Of a stretch of DNA of 16,754 nucleotides, positions 1 to 8,700 are shown one piece after another. Position numbers and translations under genes: made by a program. The DNA is from CAYPEK01 sp964409645 (GTDB lineage: Bacteria > UBP15 > UBA6099), in assembly GCA_964409645.1 (NCBI GenBank), contig CAYPEK010000096.1, positions 1 to 16,754 on the forward strand, written 5' to 3'. The notes beneath the pieces were generated by a model. It was not told the origin of the DNA, did no database searches, and saw nothing but the letters and a program-made list of their open reading frames with translations. Position 1 is the first letter of the stretch. Each line of letters opens with the position of its first letter.

Positions 1-405
1 GTGTATCAGGCGGGGACGCTGTCGGGGAACCCGCTCGCGGTGGCGGCGGGGATCGCCGCGCTGGAGATTCTCAGGCGGGACAATCCGTACAAGTCGCTCG
101 CGGAAAAAGGGAAGCGGCTCTTCGAGGGTTTCGCGGCGGGCGCGGCGAAGGCGGGCGTGCCGTGCGCGGTGAATTATGTTGCGTCGATGGGCTGCTCGTT
201 TTTCGCGCCGGGGCCGGTGGCTCGCTATTCGGACGCGATGAAGAGCGACACGAAGCTGTTCGCCGAGTTTCACAAGCGGATGCTCGCCGAGGGCGTCTAT
301 CTCGCGCCGTCGCAGTTTGAGGCGTGTTTTGTCGGGACGGCACACACGGACGCCGACATTGATTACATCACAGTTGCGGCGGCGAAGGTGCTAGGCGAAA
401 TCTAA
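1..405 (+). CDS. hemL: Glutamate-1-semialdehyde 2,1-aminomutase, 3' end (HemL)
   Basis: This is the C-terminal 134 residues of HemL, the PLP enzyme that converts glutamate-1-semialdehyde to 5-aminolevulinate in C5-pathway tetrapyrrole synthesis in the cytosol. The 5' part, including the PLP-binding lysine, lies outside the window; the full protein is normally about 430 residues. Seen in the sequence: the family segment YQAGTLSGNPLAVAAG at the very start, which carries the phosphate-binding Gly-Thr, and the C-terminal signature LAPSQFEACFVGTAHTDADI. The reading frame is open from base 1 and ends at TAA 403-405. A tandem repeat starts five bases after the stop. A related class III aminotransferase is the only alternative, and the LAPSQFEA/TAHTD segment argues strongly for HemL. 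Confidence 0.96.
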   Translation: MYQAGTLSGNPLAVAAGIAALEILRRDNPYKSLAEKGKRLFEGFAAGAAKAGVPCAVNYVASMGCSFFAPGPVARYSDAMKSDTKLFAEFHKRMLAEGVYLAPSQFEACFVGTAHTDADIDYITVAAAKVLGEI

Positions 406-410
406 AAGAC

Positions 411-445
411 AGTAGCGAGGATAGAGTAGCGAGGATAGAGGGAAA
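411..445. repeat. 14-bp tandem repeat (AGTAGCGAGGATAG x2) directly after hemL
   Basis: AGTAGCGAGGATAG occurs at 411-424 and again at 425-438 without a gap, followed by AGGGAAA. The same core, AGCGAGGATAGAGGGAAA, reappears at 16480-16497, directly after the AOR stop codon. Both copies sit at the 3' end of a gene, so this looks like a dispersed intergenic element rather than chance. Its function is unknown. Confidence 0.7.
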
Positions 446-460
446 GCCCCCCCCTTTTGT

Positions 461-478
461 CCCCCTTTTCTAAGGGGG
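461..478. repeat. C-rich/G-rich hairpin downstream of hemL
   Basis: CCCCCTT (461-467) pairs perfectly with AAGGGGG (472-478) around a 4-nt loop. It is preceded by a further C8-T4 tract at 447-458. The stem could end hemL transcription, but no T-run follows on the plus strand; the next bases are AATAAAAG. Similar C-tract/G-tract hairpins occur as dispersed repeats in several bacterial groups, so a repeat is as likely as a terminator. Confidence 0.5.
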
Positions 479-490
479 AATAAAAGAATC

Positions 491-579
491 ATTTCCCTTT
501 GGGGAATAAAGAGAACCACAGATGAACACGAATAAGAGAATAAGAAAATAATGAGCACCCTCAAATAAATTTGAGAGTG
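491..579. other. Two further hairpins in the hemL/radical-SAM spacer
   Basis: First hairpin: 491-497 with 501-507 (ATTTCCC/GGGGAAT, one G-T pair, 3-nt loop). Second: CAC-C-CTCAAA (556-565) with TTTGAG-A-GTG (570-579), a 9-bp stem with one mismatch around TAAA. Between them, around 514-534, is an ACCACAGATGAACACGAAT-like stretch of the kind seen as a scattered repeat in many bacterial genomes. No gene is supported in 406-721: the short reading frames here lack a plausible start or resemble no protein. Confidence 0.5.
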
Positions 580-663
580 GCATGACTGACGCAAGAATAG
601 CTTTTACGGCATATTTCTCAAAAATAAAGTTCCTCGCGGACCGGCGGGAATCGGCCAATGTCT

Positions 664-692
664 TTGCTTTTCGGTGCTGTTTATCGGATAAT
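664..692 (+). promoter_or_regulatory. Sigma70-like promoter of the B12 radical SAM operon
   Basis: TTGCTT (664-669) and GATAAT (687-692) are separated by exactly 17 bp in an AT-rich stretch ending 29 bp before the ATG at 722. The same TTGCTT -35 with a 17-bp spacer occurs before the phasin-like gene at 4182. Confidence 0.55.
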
Positions 693-721
693 AATAAATA
701 CGTGGACGAATACGGGCCGAT

Positions 722-2245
722 ATGAAAGTACTGTTAATCCAGCCTCCAAAGTATTTCTGGCCGTATATAAGCGCGGACGACAATTTTCTCGTGCCGCAGG
801 CGCTGCCGTGTCTGGGCGCGGTGGCGCGGGATGCGGGGATGGATATGCGGCTGATCGACTGCTCGCCGATGAAGATGGGCTGGAAGAGCCTCGCGACGGA
901 GATCGAGCGTGAGCGGCCGGACGTTGTCGGCGTGGGCGAGAATCACGCGACATACAGTCACGAATCGCTGAAGGCGCTGCGGCTGGCGAAGGAGTTGCTG
1001 CCGGATGTTGTGACCGTGGCGGGCGGCTCGCATTTCACGAACCTCGCGGATGAATCACTAAAGAACGAGTTCATAGACTACGTTGTCTGCCGCGAAGGCG
1101 AGGAGACGTTTGTTGAGTTGCTGAAAAGCATACAGTCCGGCGGAGACCCCGGCGAGGTGCGCGGGATCGCGTACAGGGCGGGCGGCGAGGTGAAGCACAC
1201 CCCGGCGCGGCCGCTGATAGACGATCTCGACACGCTCCCGCTGCCGGCGTACGACCTGATGCCGATGAAGCTGTACGGCACGTCGAAGTTCCTGTTTTCG
1301 CCGGGCGGGACGACGATCCACCACAGCCGGGGCTGCGTGAGCAATTGCCGGTTCTGCGCGTGGTGGCTGCAGATGGCGGAAACGGACGAGAGCGGCGGCG
1401 AGGTGAAGTTCCGGCCGCGCTGGCGGACGAAAAGCGTGGGCCGCACGATGGAGGAGGTGCGCCTCCTCGCGGAGAAATACAACAAGCGGTGCCTCGTGTT
1501 CGTGGACGAGTTCTGGAACAAGGACGCGGACTGGAACGCTGGCTTCGCGAAGGCGCTGATCGAAGCGCGGCTGGGCGTGGAGTGGTTTGCGTTCATGCGC
1601 GCTGACGCGATTCTACGCGACGAAAAGCTCGGCATTCTCGCCGATCTTGTGCGGAGCGGGCTGGTGCATGTGTCGATCGGCGTGGAGCGGGTGGAGCAGG
1701 GCGAGCTTAAGAAAATGGGCAAGGGATTCTACAGCGACAGCACGTCCATCGAGTGTTTCCACATTCTGCGCGACAAATATCCGGGCGTGTTCCGGCAGGG
1801 TACGTTCATAGTCGGTGTGCGTGACGAGACGCCGGAGACGATGAACGCGCAGGCGGATTTCGCGCGCAAGCTCGACCTCGACTATCCGGGTTTCCACCCG
1901 ATCACGCCGGTGCCGGGCACGGCGTTCCACGCGGAGGCGGAGCGCGAGGGCTGGATAGAAATTAAAGACTATCGCGAATATGACTGGATGACGCCTATAA
2001 TAAGTTCGGAGTACATGACGCGGGAGCAGATCGAGGAGCAATTGATCGGTCTGAGCAAGCGGTTTGTGTCGCCGATGTGGTTTTTGCGCGGGATAACGAG
2101 CAAAACGCGTTACAAGCGGCGGATGTTTGTTTGGTGGATGCTCGTAACGCTGAGGATATTCTGGGCGTCTGCGCGGCGTTTTGTGTGGCCGCTGAAAACT
2201 GAGGTTTACGCCGGGCTGGTAAAGCCGGATTGGTACGACGACTGA
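722..2245 (+). CDS. B12-binding domain radical SAM protein (BchE/P-methylase-like class)
   Basis: A 507-residue protein with the two-domain layout of cobalamin-binding radical SAM enzymes. Residues about 1-145 form a Rossmann-like B12-binding domain (start MKVLLIQPP, then LPCLGAVARDAG, DVVGVGENH and VVCREGEETF). The radical SAM barrel follows, with the [4Fe-4S]-binding cysteines C205, C209 and C212 in SRGCVSNCRFCAWW (CX3CX2C). The YDLMP and FHPITPVPGT segments are usual for this class. Members perform methylations, cyclisations or rearrangements on unactivated carbon, so the substrate cannot be told from sequence. The C-terminal 50 residues are basic and aromatic (around FVWWMLVTLRIFWA) and may touch the membrane. 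The ATG at 722 has only a weak ribosome site. The next gene starts 23 bp after the stop, so its membrane glycosyltransferase-like product may act on the same lipid or glycan. Confidence 0.88.
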   Translation: MKVLLIQPPKYFWPYISADDNFLVPQALPCLGAVARDAGMDMRLIDCSPMKMGWKSLATEIERERPDVVGVGENHATYSHESLKALRLAKELLPDVVTVAGGSHFTNLADESLKNEFIDYVVCREGEETFVELLKSIQSGGDPGEVRGIAYRAGGEVKHTPARPLIDDLDTLPLPAYDLMPMKLYGTSKFLFSPGGTTIHHSRGCVSNCRFCAWWLQMAETDESGGEVKFRPRWRTKSVGRTMEEVRLLAEKYNKRCLVFVDEFWNKDADWNAGFAKALIEARLGVEWFAFMRADAILRDEKLGILADLVRSGLVHVSIGVERVEQGELKKMGKGFYSDSTSIECFHILRDKYPGVFRQGTFIVGVRDETPETMNAQADFARKLDLDYPGFHPITPVPGTAFHAEAEREGWIEIKDYREYDWMTPIISSEYMTREQIEEQLIGLSKRFVSPMWFLRGITSKTRYKRRMFVWWMLVTLRIFWASARRFVWPLKTEVYAGLVKPDWYDD

Positions 2246-2268
2246 CGGGGGGAGTTGACGAAAGGCAA

Positions 2269-4164
2269 ATGGAGGCTGAAGCGAAGAAAAAGGGCGGCCG
2301 CGCGGGCGTTATCGCCGGGTGGGCGGCGGCTCTGCTTCTCGGGGCTGTGTTCCTGTGGGCGCACTCGGGCGCGCTGGGCGCGACCCGTTTCTGGACGGGC
2401 GAGATCAACGTAATGAACGCCGCGCGCGCGGGCAACGCGGCGGAGGCGTTCAACTACTCGCTCACGCACGATCGCGCGGACGCGCTGTACAGCGTAGCGG
2501 CAGCGGTGGCGGCGGGCATGCGCGGCCCGTTCGAGCCGGTGATGAGATTCCCCGCGCTGCTGTTCGGCGCGCTGTGTTTTCCACTTCTTTACGGAGTTTT
2601 GAAAAGGGTTTTCCCGTCGGGACTTGCGTTGCTGACGCTCTTCTTCCTGTTCCTGTCGCCGGCGTTAGCGTTCATTTCGATGAATGCTGGGCGGCAGTCT
2701 CTGTCGCTGCTGTTCTGCGTGGCGGCGGCGGCGCCGGTTGTGTGGCGCGGGAAGGGGAAGGGTGGAGCTGTCGGCATGGCTGCGGTTGTGGTGTTTTACG
2801 CCGTGTTGCTGTTTGTCGAATGGCGTGCCGCGGTTTACTTCCTGCTTGCATACGCGGTGTCGGAAGCGGGCGCGGGAGAGGCCGACAAGGCCGCCCGGAC
2901 GCGGACGCTGATGTGTTTTCTGACGGCGGTTGTGATTGACCTGTTGTTCGTGATGGGTTTGCGCGGGGGCATAGAGCATCCAGTTTCGGCGGCGGGATTC
3001 GGAGCGGGGGCGAATGCCGGATTTTTTGAGAAGGCGGCGATGCTGTATGTGGCGTCGATCGGCGGTTTTGCGATGAGGAACGCGGCGGTGGCCGCGGTTG
3101 CGGCGATTCCCGTCCTTTACGGGCTCGTTTCGCTCCTGATAGCAAATAAAAAATCTGTTCTCAAACTACTTGCGATAGCCGCGGCGCTGGTCATTTTCGG
3201 CGCGATAGCGGGCAGGGGCGCACCGCTGACGATTGACTCGCCGGTTCCTCTGATTCCACCGGTCGCGCTGTGTCTCGCGGCGGCGGTTTACTATCAGTAT
3301 CGCTCTTTGAGAGGCCGGGATGCGGCGGGGATTTTCTCGATATGGATGTTCGTAAGAATTCTTGCGGCGGTGTTCGGGCTTGCGATCCTTTTTATAGCAT
3401 ATTTCGTAATGGATTTCAGATGCCTTACCGACACGCATTTCATGGCGCGCCAGAACTGGGCGACGGCGCTGAATCGGATTGCGGAGTCGGCGGAGAAGGG
3501 CGACTCGCTTGTGATCTCGGAATCCGCGGCGGACACAGTGGATTATTATCTGACTAAAGAACTGCGGGACAAGCTCGTCGTGGAAAAAGTGGCGACGATG
3601 GACGAGGTCGAAGGGCTAATCGCCAAACAGCAACATTCGTGGATGCTGATGCTGGACGAACCCGACGTGGACAATAGGTTTCTGTCGGACGTTGACAGGC
3701 TGATGAAGCTGGACAAAAGGGCGGATTTGTTTGCAGGCGCGCTTGGTGACGTACGGCTCGCGCACGTGGACGGGTTCTACGCGGGTAGATACATGCAGGT
3801 GTTCGCGGGTAAAAAGAAGCCGGACACAGGGTTCAGCCTGATTCCGAAGGGATATGTGAAATGCGAATGGGGCACGGGCGCGCAGCCGTGTAACTTCAGG
3901 TTGTTCATACCGGAAGAAGGCATGTACTGGCTGTATTATTCAGTTGAGGACGGCGGCCGAGAAGCTGCGCTTGGGGTCGATGTCTGCGGGAAGAAGTATG
4001 ATTTCTCTAAGCTCGGAACTAAGACGGCTGTTGTGTCGGCGACGCTGAAGGGCGGCGCGTGCGACGTGCTCCTCGATGTTTCCGGCGCGGAGCCCGGCGC
4101 TTATGTTAAAGTAAGAGTGAAGCGCAAAAAAGCGTACGAACTGATTCCCGAGGGCGTGAAATGA
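2269..4164 (+). CDS. GT39/PMT-like integral membrane glycosyltransferase
   Basis: A 631-residue membrane protein with the topology of GT-C transferases (ArnT/PMT type), which move a sugar from a polyprenyl-phosphate carrier on the outer face of the cytoplasmic membrane. TM1 spans residues 12-33, followed by a loop with FWTGEIN, where the family has an acidic catalytic residue (only E45 here, not a D/E pair). The family-like stretch RFPALLFGALCFPLLYG comes next, then LSPALAFISMNAGRQSL. About eleven hydrophobic segments end near 381. Residues 385-515 are a soluble external domain (start RQNWATALNRI, with GDSLVISE). Residues 520-631 look like a beta-rich, carbohydrate-binding-type domain. I chose the ATG at 2269, which has AAAGG close upstream; an in-frame TTG at 2230 would overlap the previous gene. 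Donor and acceptor are unknown. Confidence 0.62.
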   Translation: MEAEAKKKGGRAGVIAGWAAALLLGAVFLWAHSGALGATRFWTGEINVMNAARAGNAAEAFNYSLTHDRADALYSVAAAVAAGMRGPFEPVMRFPALLFGALCFPLLYGVLKRVFPSGLALLTLFFLFLSPALAFISMNAGRQSLSLLFCVAAAAPVVWRGKGKGGAVGMAAVVVFYAVLLFVEWRAAVYFLLAYAVSEAGAGEADKAARTRTLMCFLTAVVIDLLFVMGLRGGIEHPVSAAGFGAGANAGFFEKAAMLYVASIGGFAMRNAAVAAVAAIPVLYGLVSLLIANKKSVLKLLAIAAALVIFGAIAGRGAPLTIDSPVPLIPPVALCLAAAVYYQYRSLRGRDAAGIFSIWMFVRILAAVFGLAILFIAYFVMDFRCLTDTHFMARQNWATALNRIAESAEKGDSLVISESAADTVDYYLTKELRDKLVVEKVATMDEVEGLIAKQQHSWMLMLDEPDVDNRFLSDVDRLMKLDKRADLFAGALGDVRLAHVDGFYAGRYMQVFAGKKKPDTGFSLIPKGYVKCEWGTGAQPCNFRLFIPEEGMYWLYYSVEDGGREAALGVDVCGKKYDFSKLGTKTAVVSATLKGGACDVLLDVSGAEPGAYVKVRVKRKKAYELIPEGVK

Positions 4165-4176
4165 ACAGACACCGGG

Positions 4177-4201
4177 GCGGCTTGCTTCCGCGCCGCGTTT
4201 T
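4177..4201 (+). terminator. Possible rho-independent terminator after the GT39-like gene
   Basis: GCGGC (4177-4181) pairs with GCCGC (4192-4196) around a 10-nt loop, and G-TTTT follows at 4197-4201. The stem is short (5 bp) and the T-run is brief. The loop also holds the -35 box of the next promoter, so stopping and restarting would occur in the same few bases. Confidence 0.35.
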
Positions 4202-4210
4202 CTGTATACT
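4182..4210 (+). promoter_or_regulatory. Sigma70-like promoter of the phasin-like gene and tRNA-Pro
   Basis: TTGCTT (4182-4187), a 17-bp spacer and TATACT (4205-4210). Both boxes fit the consensus well. Transcription would begin near 4217, just before the hairpin that holds the ribosome site of the next gene. Confidence 0.6.
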
Positions 4211-4219
4211 ATTTTTCCG

Positions 4220-4235
4220 TGCCGCAGGAGCGGCA
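4220..4235 (+). promoter_or_regulatory. Ribosome-binding site displayed in a hairpin loop
   Basis: TGCCGC (4220-4225) pairs perfectly with GCGGCA (4230-4235), and the loop is AGGA, so the Shine-Dalgarno AGGAG lies in the loop and first stem base. It is 10 bases from the TTG at 4241 and 16 from the ATG at 4247. The stem sits at the predicted 5' end of the transcript and could tune translation or stability. Confidence 0.5.
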
Positions 4236-4240
4236 AGTGA

Positions 4241-4645
4241 TTGAGGATGGCGAAAGAGCGAAAAAATCTTCTGCATCTCGGACTCGGTCTGGCGGACTAT
4301 CTTCGCGACATGCTTGATGAGCTCGAAGAGGAACTCGAGAAGCGGGGGAGCGAACGCGCAGAGGATATCAGGGATTTTCTCGACGACGTGATAGAGAATA
4401 TCCCGGTGTTGCGCGGCGGTACGGAAACGTCGCCGACGGATGAGCAGGATGAGGACCGGAATCGCGCGGGATCGGAAATGCTCGGTGATCTGGACATCCG
4501 GGGACGGATAAACGATTTTCTTTCCGGACTCGGGCTCGCGACGGGCGACGACATAAGACAGTTGAAGGACAGGCTGGAGCGGCTCGGACGCGCCGTGAAG
4601 AACGTCAACGGCGAGACGAAGGCCGCAAAGGCGGATAAAGAATAA
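4241..4645 (+). CDS. Phasin-like coiled-coil protein
   Basis: A 134-residue, highly charged and mostly helical protein. It matches the layout of small proteins called phasin-like or polyhydroxyalkanoate-synthesis-regulator-like: an N-terminal helix with LLHLGLGLADYLRDMLDELE, a second helix, an acidic linker at about 60-80, then a C-terminal helix GDDIRQLKDRLERLGRAV like the family's DxxxLxxRLxxL ending. Such proteins bind granule surfaces or act as general coiled-coil scaffolds. No PHA synthase is nearby, so a PHA role is not supported by context. The start may be TTG 4241, with AGGAG 10 bases upstream, or ATG 4247 two codons later; the spacing favours TTG. The gene has its own promoter at 4182-4210 and ends one base before tRNA-Pro, so both may share a transcript. 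Confidence 0.6.
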   Translation: MRMAKERKNLLHLGLGLADYLRDMLDELEEELEKRGSERAEDIRDFLDDVIENIPVLRGGTETSPTDEQDEDRNRAGSEMLGDLDIRGRINDFLSGLGLATGDDIRQLKDRLERLGRAVKNVNGETKAAKADKE

Positions 4646-4646
4646 A

Positions 4647-4722
4647 CGGGGAGTGGCCTAGCCCGGTCTAAGGTGCTGGTCTGGGGGACCAGAGAGCGCG
4701 GGTTCAAATCCCGCCTCCCCGA
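4647..4722 (+). tRNA. tRNA-Pro (anticodon GGG)
   Basis: A full cloverleaf. The acceptor stem CGGGGAG (4647-4653) pairs with CTCCCCG (4715-4721), and the discriminator is A4722. The D-arm is GCCT/AGGT (4656-4659 with 4671-4674). The anticodon stem CTGGT/ACCAG encloses loop CTGGGGG with GGG at 4683-4685, which reads proline CCC/CCU codons. The T-arm GCGGG/CCCGC holds TTCAAAT. CCA is not encoded. The tRNA starts one base after the stop codon of the preceding gene. Confidence 0.95.
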
Positions 4723-4796
4723 CTTGGTTCAAAGCAAACGAAGGAATTATCAGCGGCGGCTTTGAATACACGAAAATGATTTTACGTAATTTGCGG

Positions 4797-4820
4797 GCGG
4801 CCCGGTGAGGCCGCTCTGTT
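4797..4820 (+). terminator. Possible terminator after tRNA-Pro
   Basis: GCGGCC (4797-4802) pairs with GGCCGC (4809-4814) around a 6-nt loop, followed by TCTGTT. The T-rich tail is poor. The hairpin ends about 20 bp before the surE start codon, so it might also affect surE expression by read-through. Confidence 0.35.
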
Positions 4821-4836
4821 ATAATCGGGAGCGGGC

Positions 4837-5616
4837 ATGAAGATTCTGTTGACAAATGACGACGGATACCGCGCGGAGGGCATCTGGGCGCTCGCGACAG
4901 AACTTGCGGCGCGCGGCGCGGAAGTTACGATTGTCGCACCGGAGAGCCAGCGGTCGGCGGCGAGCCACGCGGTGACGCTGCACAAGCCGCTTAGGCTTCG
5001 GCGCGCGCAGAATCTCGAACGCGAGAACATAAGCATGTATTACACAAACGGCACGCCGTCGGACAGCGCGATGCTGGGGCTGCTCGAAGTGATGCCGGAG
5101 GCGGATCTGCTGATTTCCGGGATAAACGGCGGCCCGAATCTCGGCGAGGACGTGCTGTACTCGGGCACGGTGGCGGCGGCGATGGAGGGCGCGCTACTCG
5201 GCTACCGGGCCATCTCGGTGTCGCTTTCCTATTACGATAACGAAGACTATTCGCTGGCGGCGGCGTTCACGGCCGGACTCGCGCCTCAGCTTGTTGCGTC
5301 GGCGCTTCCGAAGAAGACGGTGCTGAATGTCAACATACCGCCGGTTAAGCCGGATCAGTATAAGGGCTTCGAAGTTGTTCCGCTCGGCTCGCGCGAGTAC
5401 CGGGATGTGTTGCAGAAACGGGTGGACCCGCGCGGCGGCATCTATTACTGGGTCACCGGCCAGCTCGTGCGCGATGAGACAATCCGCAACACGGACAACT
5501 CGGTCGTCTCGCGTGGAATCGTTTCGATCACGCCGCTTATTCTCGATTTCACCGACCGAGAAATGCTTCCCAAATGCGTGTTTAAAGACCCCTTGGCGGG
5601 TTCGAATCTTAAGTAA
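4837..5616 (+). CDS. surE: 5'/3'-nucleotidase SurE
   Basis: A 259-residue SurE protein, a metal-dependent cytosolic phosphatase that removes phosphate from nucleoside 5'- and 3'-monophosphates and short polyphosphates, often linked to stationary-phase survival. All family metal-site segments are present: TNDDG (D8, D9), APESQRSAASHAVTL (S40), SGINGGPNLG (N97) and LYSGTVAAAMEG. Length is normal for the family (about 250-265). The ATG at 4837 follows GGGAG at 4827-4831 with good spacing. It is the only gene between tRNA-Pro and the convergent transporter gene. In many bacteria surE lies with pcm, rpoS or nlpD; that context is absent here. Confidence 0.97.
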   Translation: MKILLTNDDGYRAEGIWALATELAARGAEVTIVAPESQRSAASHAVTLHKPLRLRRAQNLERENISMYYTNGTPSDSAMLGLLEVMPEADLLISGINGGPNLGEDVLYSGTVAAAMEGALLGYRAISVSLSYYDNEDYSLAAAFTAGLAPQLVASALPKKTVLNVNIPPVKPDQYKGFEVVPLGSREYRDVLQKRVDPRGGIYYWVTGQLVRDETIRNTDNSVVSRGIVSITPLILDFTDREMLPKCVFKDPLAGSNLK

Positions 5617-5678
5617 AGAGACGAATCCGGCACAATATTCATCATATCAGCAAACTGTTTTTTTGATCGTGGGCAGTG

Positions 5679-5700
5679 GGGGCACGTTGCAACGTACCCC
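5679..5700. terminator. Hairpin between the convergent surE and transporter genes
   Basis: GGGG (5679-5682) pairs with CCCC (5697-5700), and the inner part is the 12-base palindrome ACGTTGCAACGT (5684-5695), with one C/A mismatch between. It lies 63 bp past the surE stop and 10 bp past the end of the minus-strand gene, so it could end both transcripts. No T-run follows on either strand; T7 at 5658-5664 precedes it on the plus strand. Confidence 0.4.
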
Positions 5701-5709
5701 TGTGGCTTA

Positions 5710-8700
5710 TCAGACTGAGCCTTGCATGGGGGCGTAGGCGCGCTCCTGTTCGATGTTGGCCTGTCTGATGCGGCCCGTGAAGACGCGGAATATGCCGAAT
5801 GCGACTTCCGGTTCCTCGCGGATGAGTTCGCGGAAATCCTCGCGGTGGATTCTGAGCATGGTTGTGTCGGCGGCGGCGCGGGCGGATGCGGAGCGCGGTT
5901 CGTCGTCGAGAATTGCCATTTCGCCGAGCGACTCGCGCTCGCCGAGCGTGGCGATGAGTTTTTCGCCGTCGCCCTCGCCGGTGAACACCTGAACGCTGCC
6001 CGAGACGATGACGTACATGTCCTCTCCGGGTTCACCTTCGAGGAATACGGTCTGGTCCGTCTTGAACTCCGCTTCCTCGACGATCTCGCCGAGAAGCCTG
6101 AGTTCCTCGCCCGTCATGCCGGCGAAGATGGGCACGGTTTTAAGGAATAGTATCTTTTCCATTGTCAGCAACATTTTCGGGACCTCCGATTCGGGTAGAT
6201 CGAGAAGTTTGAGTGCGGCAGCCGCGGTTTCTCCGACGAAACCGCTACCGTCCGATGCGAGTTTTTCGAGTTCCGGGCGCAGGGATTTCTCGCGCGCCGC
6301 GCCGATTGCATAAGCTGTGCAGCCGCGAACCCATTCCGAGGCGTCCGCGCAGAAACGTTTGTAAATATCCTCCGGTGCGGGCGATTCCTTGCCTGTGATG
6401 TTTTTGCTGAGAGCGAGCGTGTCTTTCGGCTCGCGATCTTCAAACAGCGGCGTGATCAGCTTGGATATGTCTTTCGATGCGATGTTGTCGAGCGCTTCGA
6501 GCGCGAGCGGTTTCAGCCTCGGGTCGTCCGAGGTGAGTTTTTTCCTGATGCTCCGCATGGCTTTTCCGTCGAAGATAATCGAGAGCGCGACGAAGCAGCG
6601 ATCCACCGCTTTTACGGCAAGTTCCTCGATTGTCTCCGTGAAAATGCGCGGCGGCTTGTTGCTGTTGCGCAACACAAGAACTGCCGCCGAAGCTTTCAGC
6701 GTGTAGATGTTGTTTATTTCGGTCTTGATATATTCGACGATCGCCGGTTTTATCCGGTTGCGGGTTTCGTCGTCGGAAACCGATGCCGAAAGCGCTTCGA
6801 GCGCCGCCTTGCGGATGGTGCGGGAAGTGTCCTTCAGCGCCCCGAGCATTGCGTCGATCGCAGCGGCGTCAGGATTTTTGCTGAGTATTTTGAGCAGCCT
6901 CGCACGGATTTCCTTGGATATATCGGAGGCAACGGCGGTGATTATCTGCGATTTTGCTTTCGGACCGAGGTCGAGCAGACCGCGTTCGGCATAATGTGCG
7001 GTCGCCTTGTCCGAGAGAGCGCTGATGAGTGCGCCGGTTGCGCGCGGGTCTTTCAGTTTAGCGAGCGCGCGGACGGAATGGACGCGCATGCCCGGCGACG
7101 GGTCTTCCATCATTTTCATCAGGGTCGGCGTGAAGTGTTTGATCCTGATCGAGCCGAGAATGCCGATTGCGAGCACGCGTTCCTCGACGTCGGTCGAGTC
7201 GAGCATTTTCTTCAGCAGGTCGCCGGCGAGGAGGATGCCGTCGAGTCCGCAGGCGCGGAAAAGCGCGGCGATTGCAGCGGCGCGCGTTTTCTTATCCGGG
7301 TCGTGAAGGAGCGGCGAGAGGATCGGCATGGATTCCTCGTCGCCGATGAGGCCGACGGCTTTTGCGGCGGCTGCGCGTACCTGCGGCTCCGGGTCGGCGA
7401 GGAGTGCCTCGATGTTTTTGAGGGCTTCCTTGTCAGAGAGCACGGCGAGAGCGGCGAGTGCCGCCGAGCGGATTGCCGGGTCGTTGTTGGTGAGCAGTTC
7501 GCGAAGGTCTTCGAGTGCTTCCCGCGCTTCGAGCGCCTCAATGTTCTCGATGGCGAAAAGAACCATCTCGCGGTCGCCGGTTCTGAGGACGTTGCGGAGC
7601 GCGCGTAGGTTGTCGGAGTCGCTGAGTTTCGAGAGGTGGCGGAGTGAGTCCGCGCGCAGGTCGAGATCGCGGGTGGAGAGATTGTCGGTGAGCGCTTTGA
7701 CGTATCCCGCGTTCGCCGTGAGGGAGAAATACACCCACGCGAGAGCGCACAGAAGCGCGATGCCGGATGTCAACTGGTCGGTGAGGAACAGCGCACTGAG
7801 GATCAGGACGAGGCCCGCGATGCCCATCGAGATTGGTTTGATGTATCCCTCGACGAATGCGCGTGCGCGGCCGCGTTTGTCGGGCGGAATCGGGTTGTAT
7901 AGCATTTGGTATGAGGAGTCCTGCACGGTGTAGAGCAGGACGTGGTCGCCGAATTTGCCGAACGAAGCTGTGAAGAATCCGAACTTGAGAGTCATGAGTG
8001 CTGTTGCGACGCCCATGAAGGACGGATGAACGGCGATTGTGCGGCCGACACCGAGGGCGGAGAGCAGGCGGGTTGTGACGCCGAGCTGGACGATGAGGCA
8101 GAGCAGGCCGGCGCCGGCGCGGAACAGTCCGAGGAAGGCGGTTAGCTGGTCGCGGTCGGTATATGTCTGGGCGATGACTTTGTTGAACTGGTAGTCAACG
8201 ATAGTGAATACGACCCACATCGCGAGGTTGATGAAAAGCATCGTGCGAAGGAGCCGGATGTTTTTGATGTATTCGAAACCGTCCTTGAACTCCGTCCACT
8301 GCGATTTTTTCTGGGCGACGGCCGCGGGCCGCGTTTTTGCGCTCTTTTCGGGTTGCTTGATGTATTTGCGGCTCAGTACCGCGATGAGGCCGATGCTCAC
8401 GGTGAGCATTGCGCCCCAGACGACGAACAGGTTTTCGGTGCCGATGATCGCGACGAGGTATTTCGCGCCTATACCGGATACGACCATGCCGACGAGGCCG
8501 CCGGTGCTGATGAGCGGGAACAGGCGCTTCGACTCGCGCGCGTCGAACACATCGCCCATGTACGTCCAGAACTGCATGAGGCCGATGAGCCATAGTATCT
8601 GCACGATCACGTAGCAGACGGTGTAGAACCACTGGAGGTGCATACCGAGCATGATGCGGGAGACGATGATGATGCCGGTATAGAGCGCGGTGGAGCCGAT

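Noticed and set aside
658..912. Small frame overlapping the start of the B12 radical SAM gene
   Set aside because: It is read in another frame of the clear radical SAM gene, starts upstream of the promoter and resembles nothing.
4820..4825. TATAAT just before surE as a promoter
   Set aside because: A start from this box would fall near 4832, past the ribosome site at 4827-4831, and no -35 is present at 16-18 bp.
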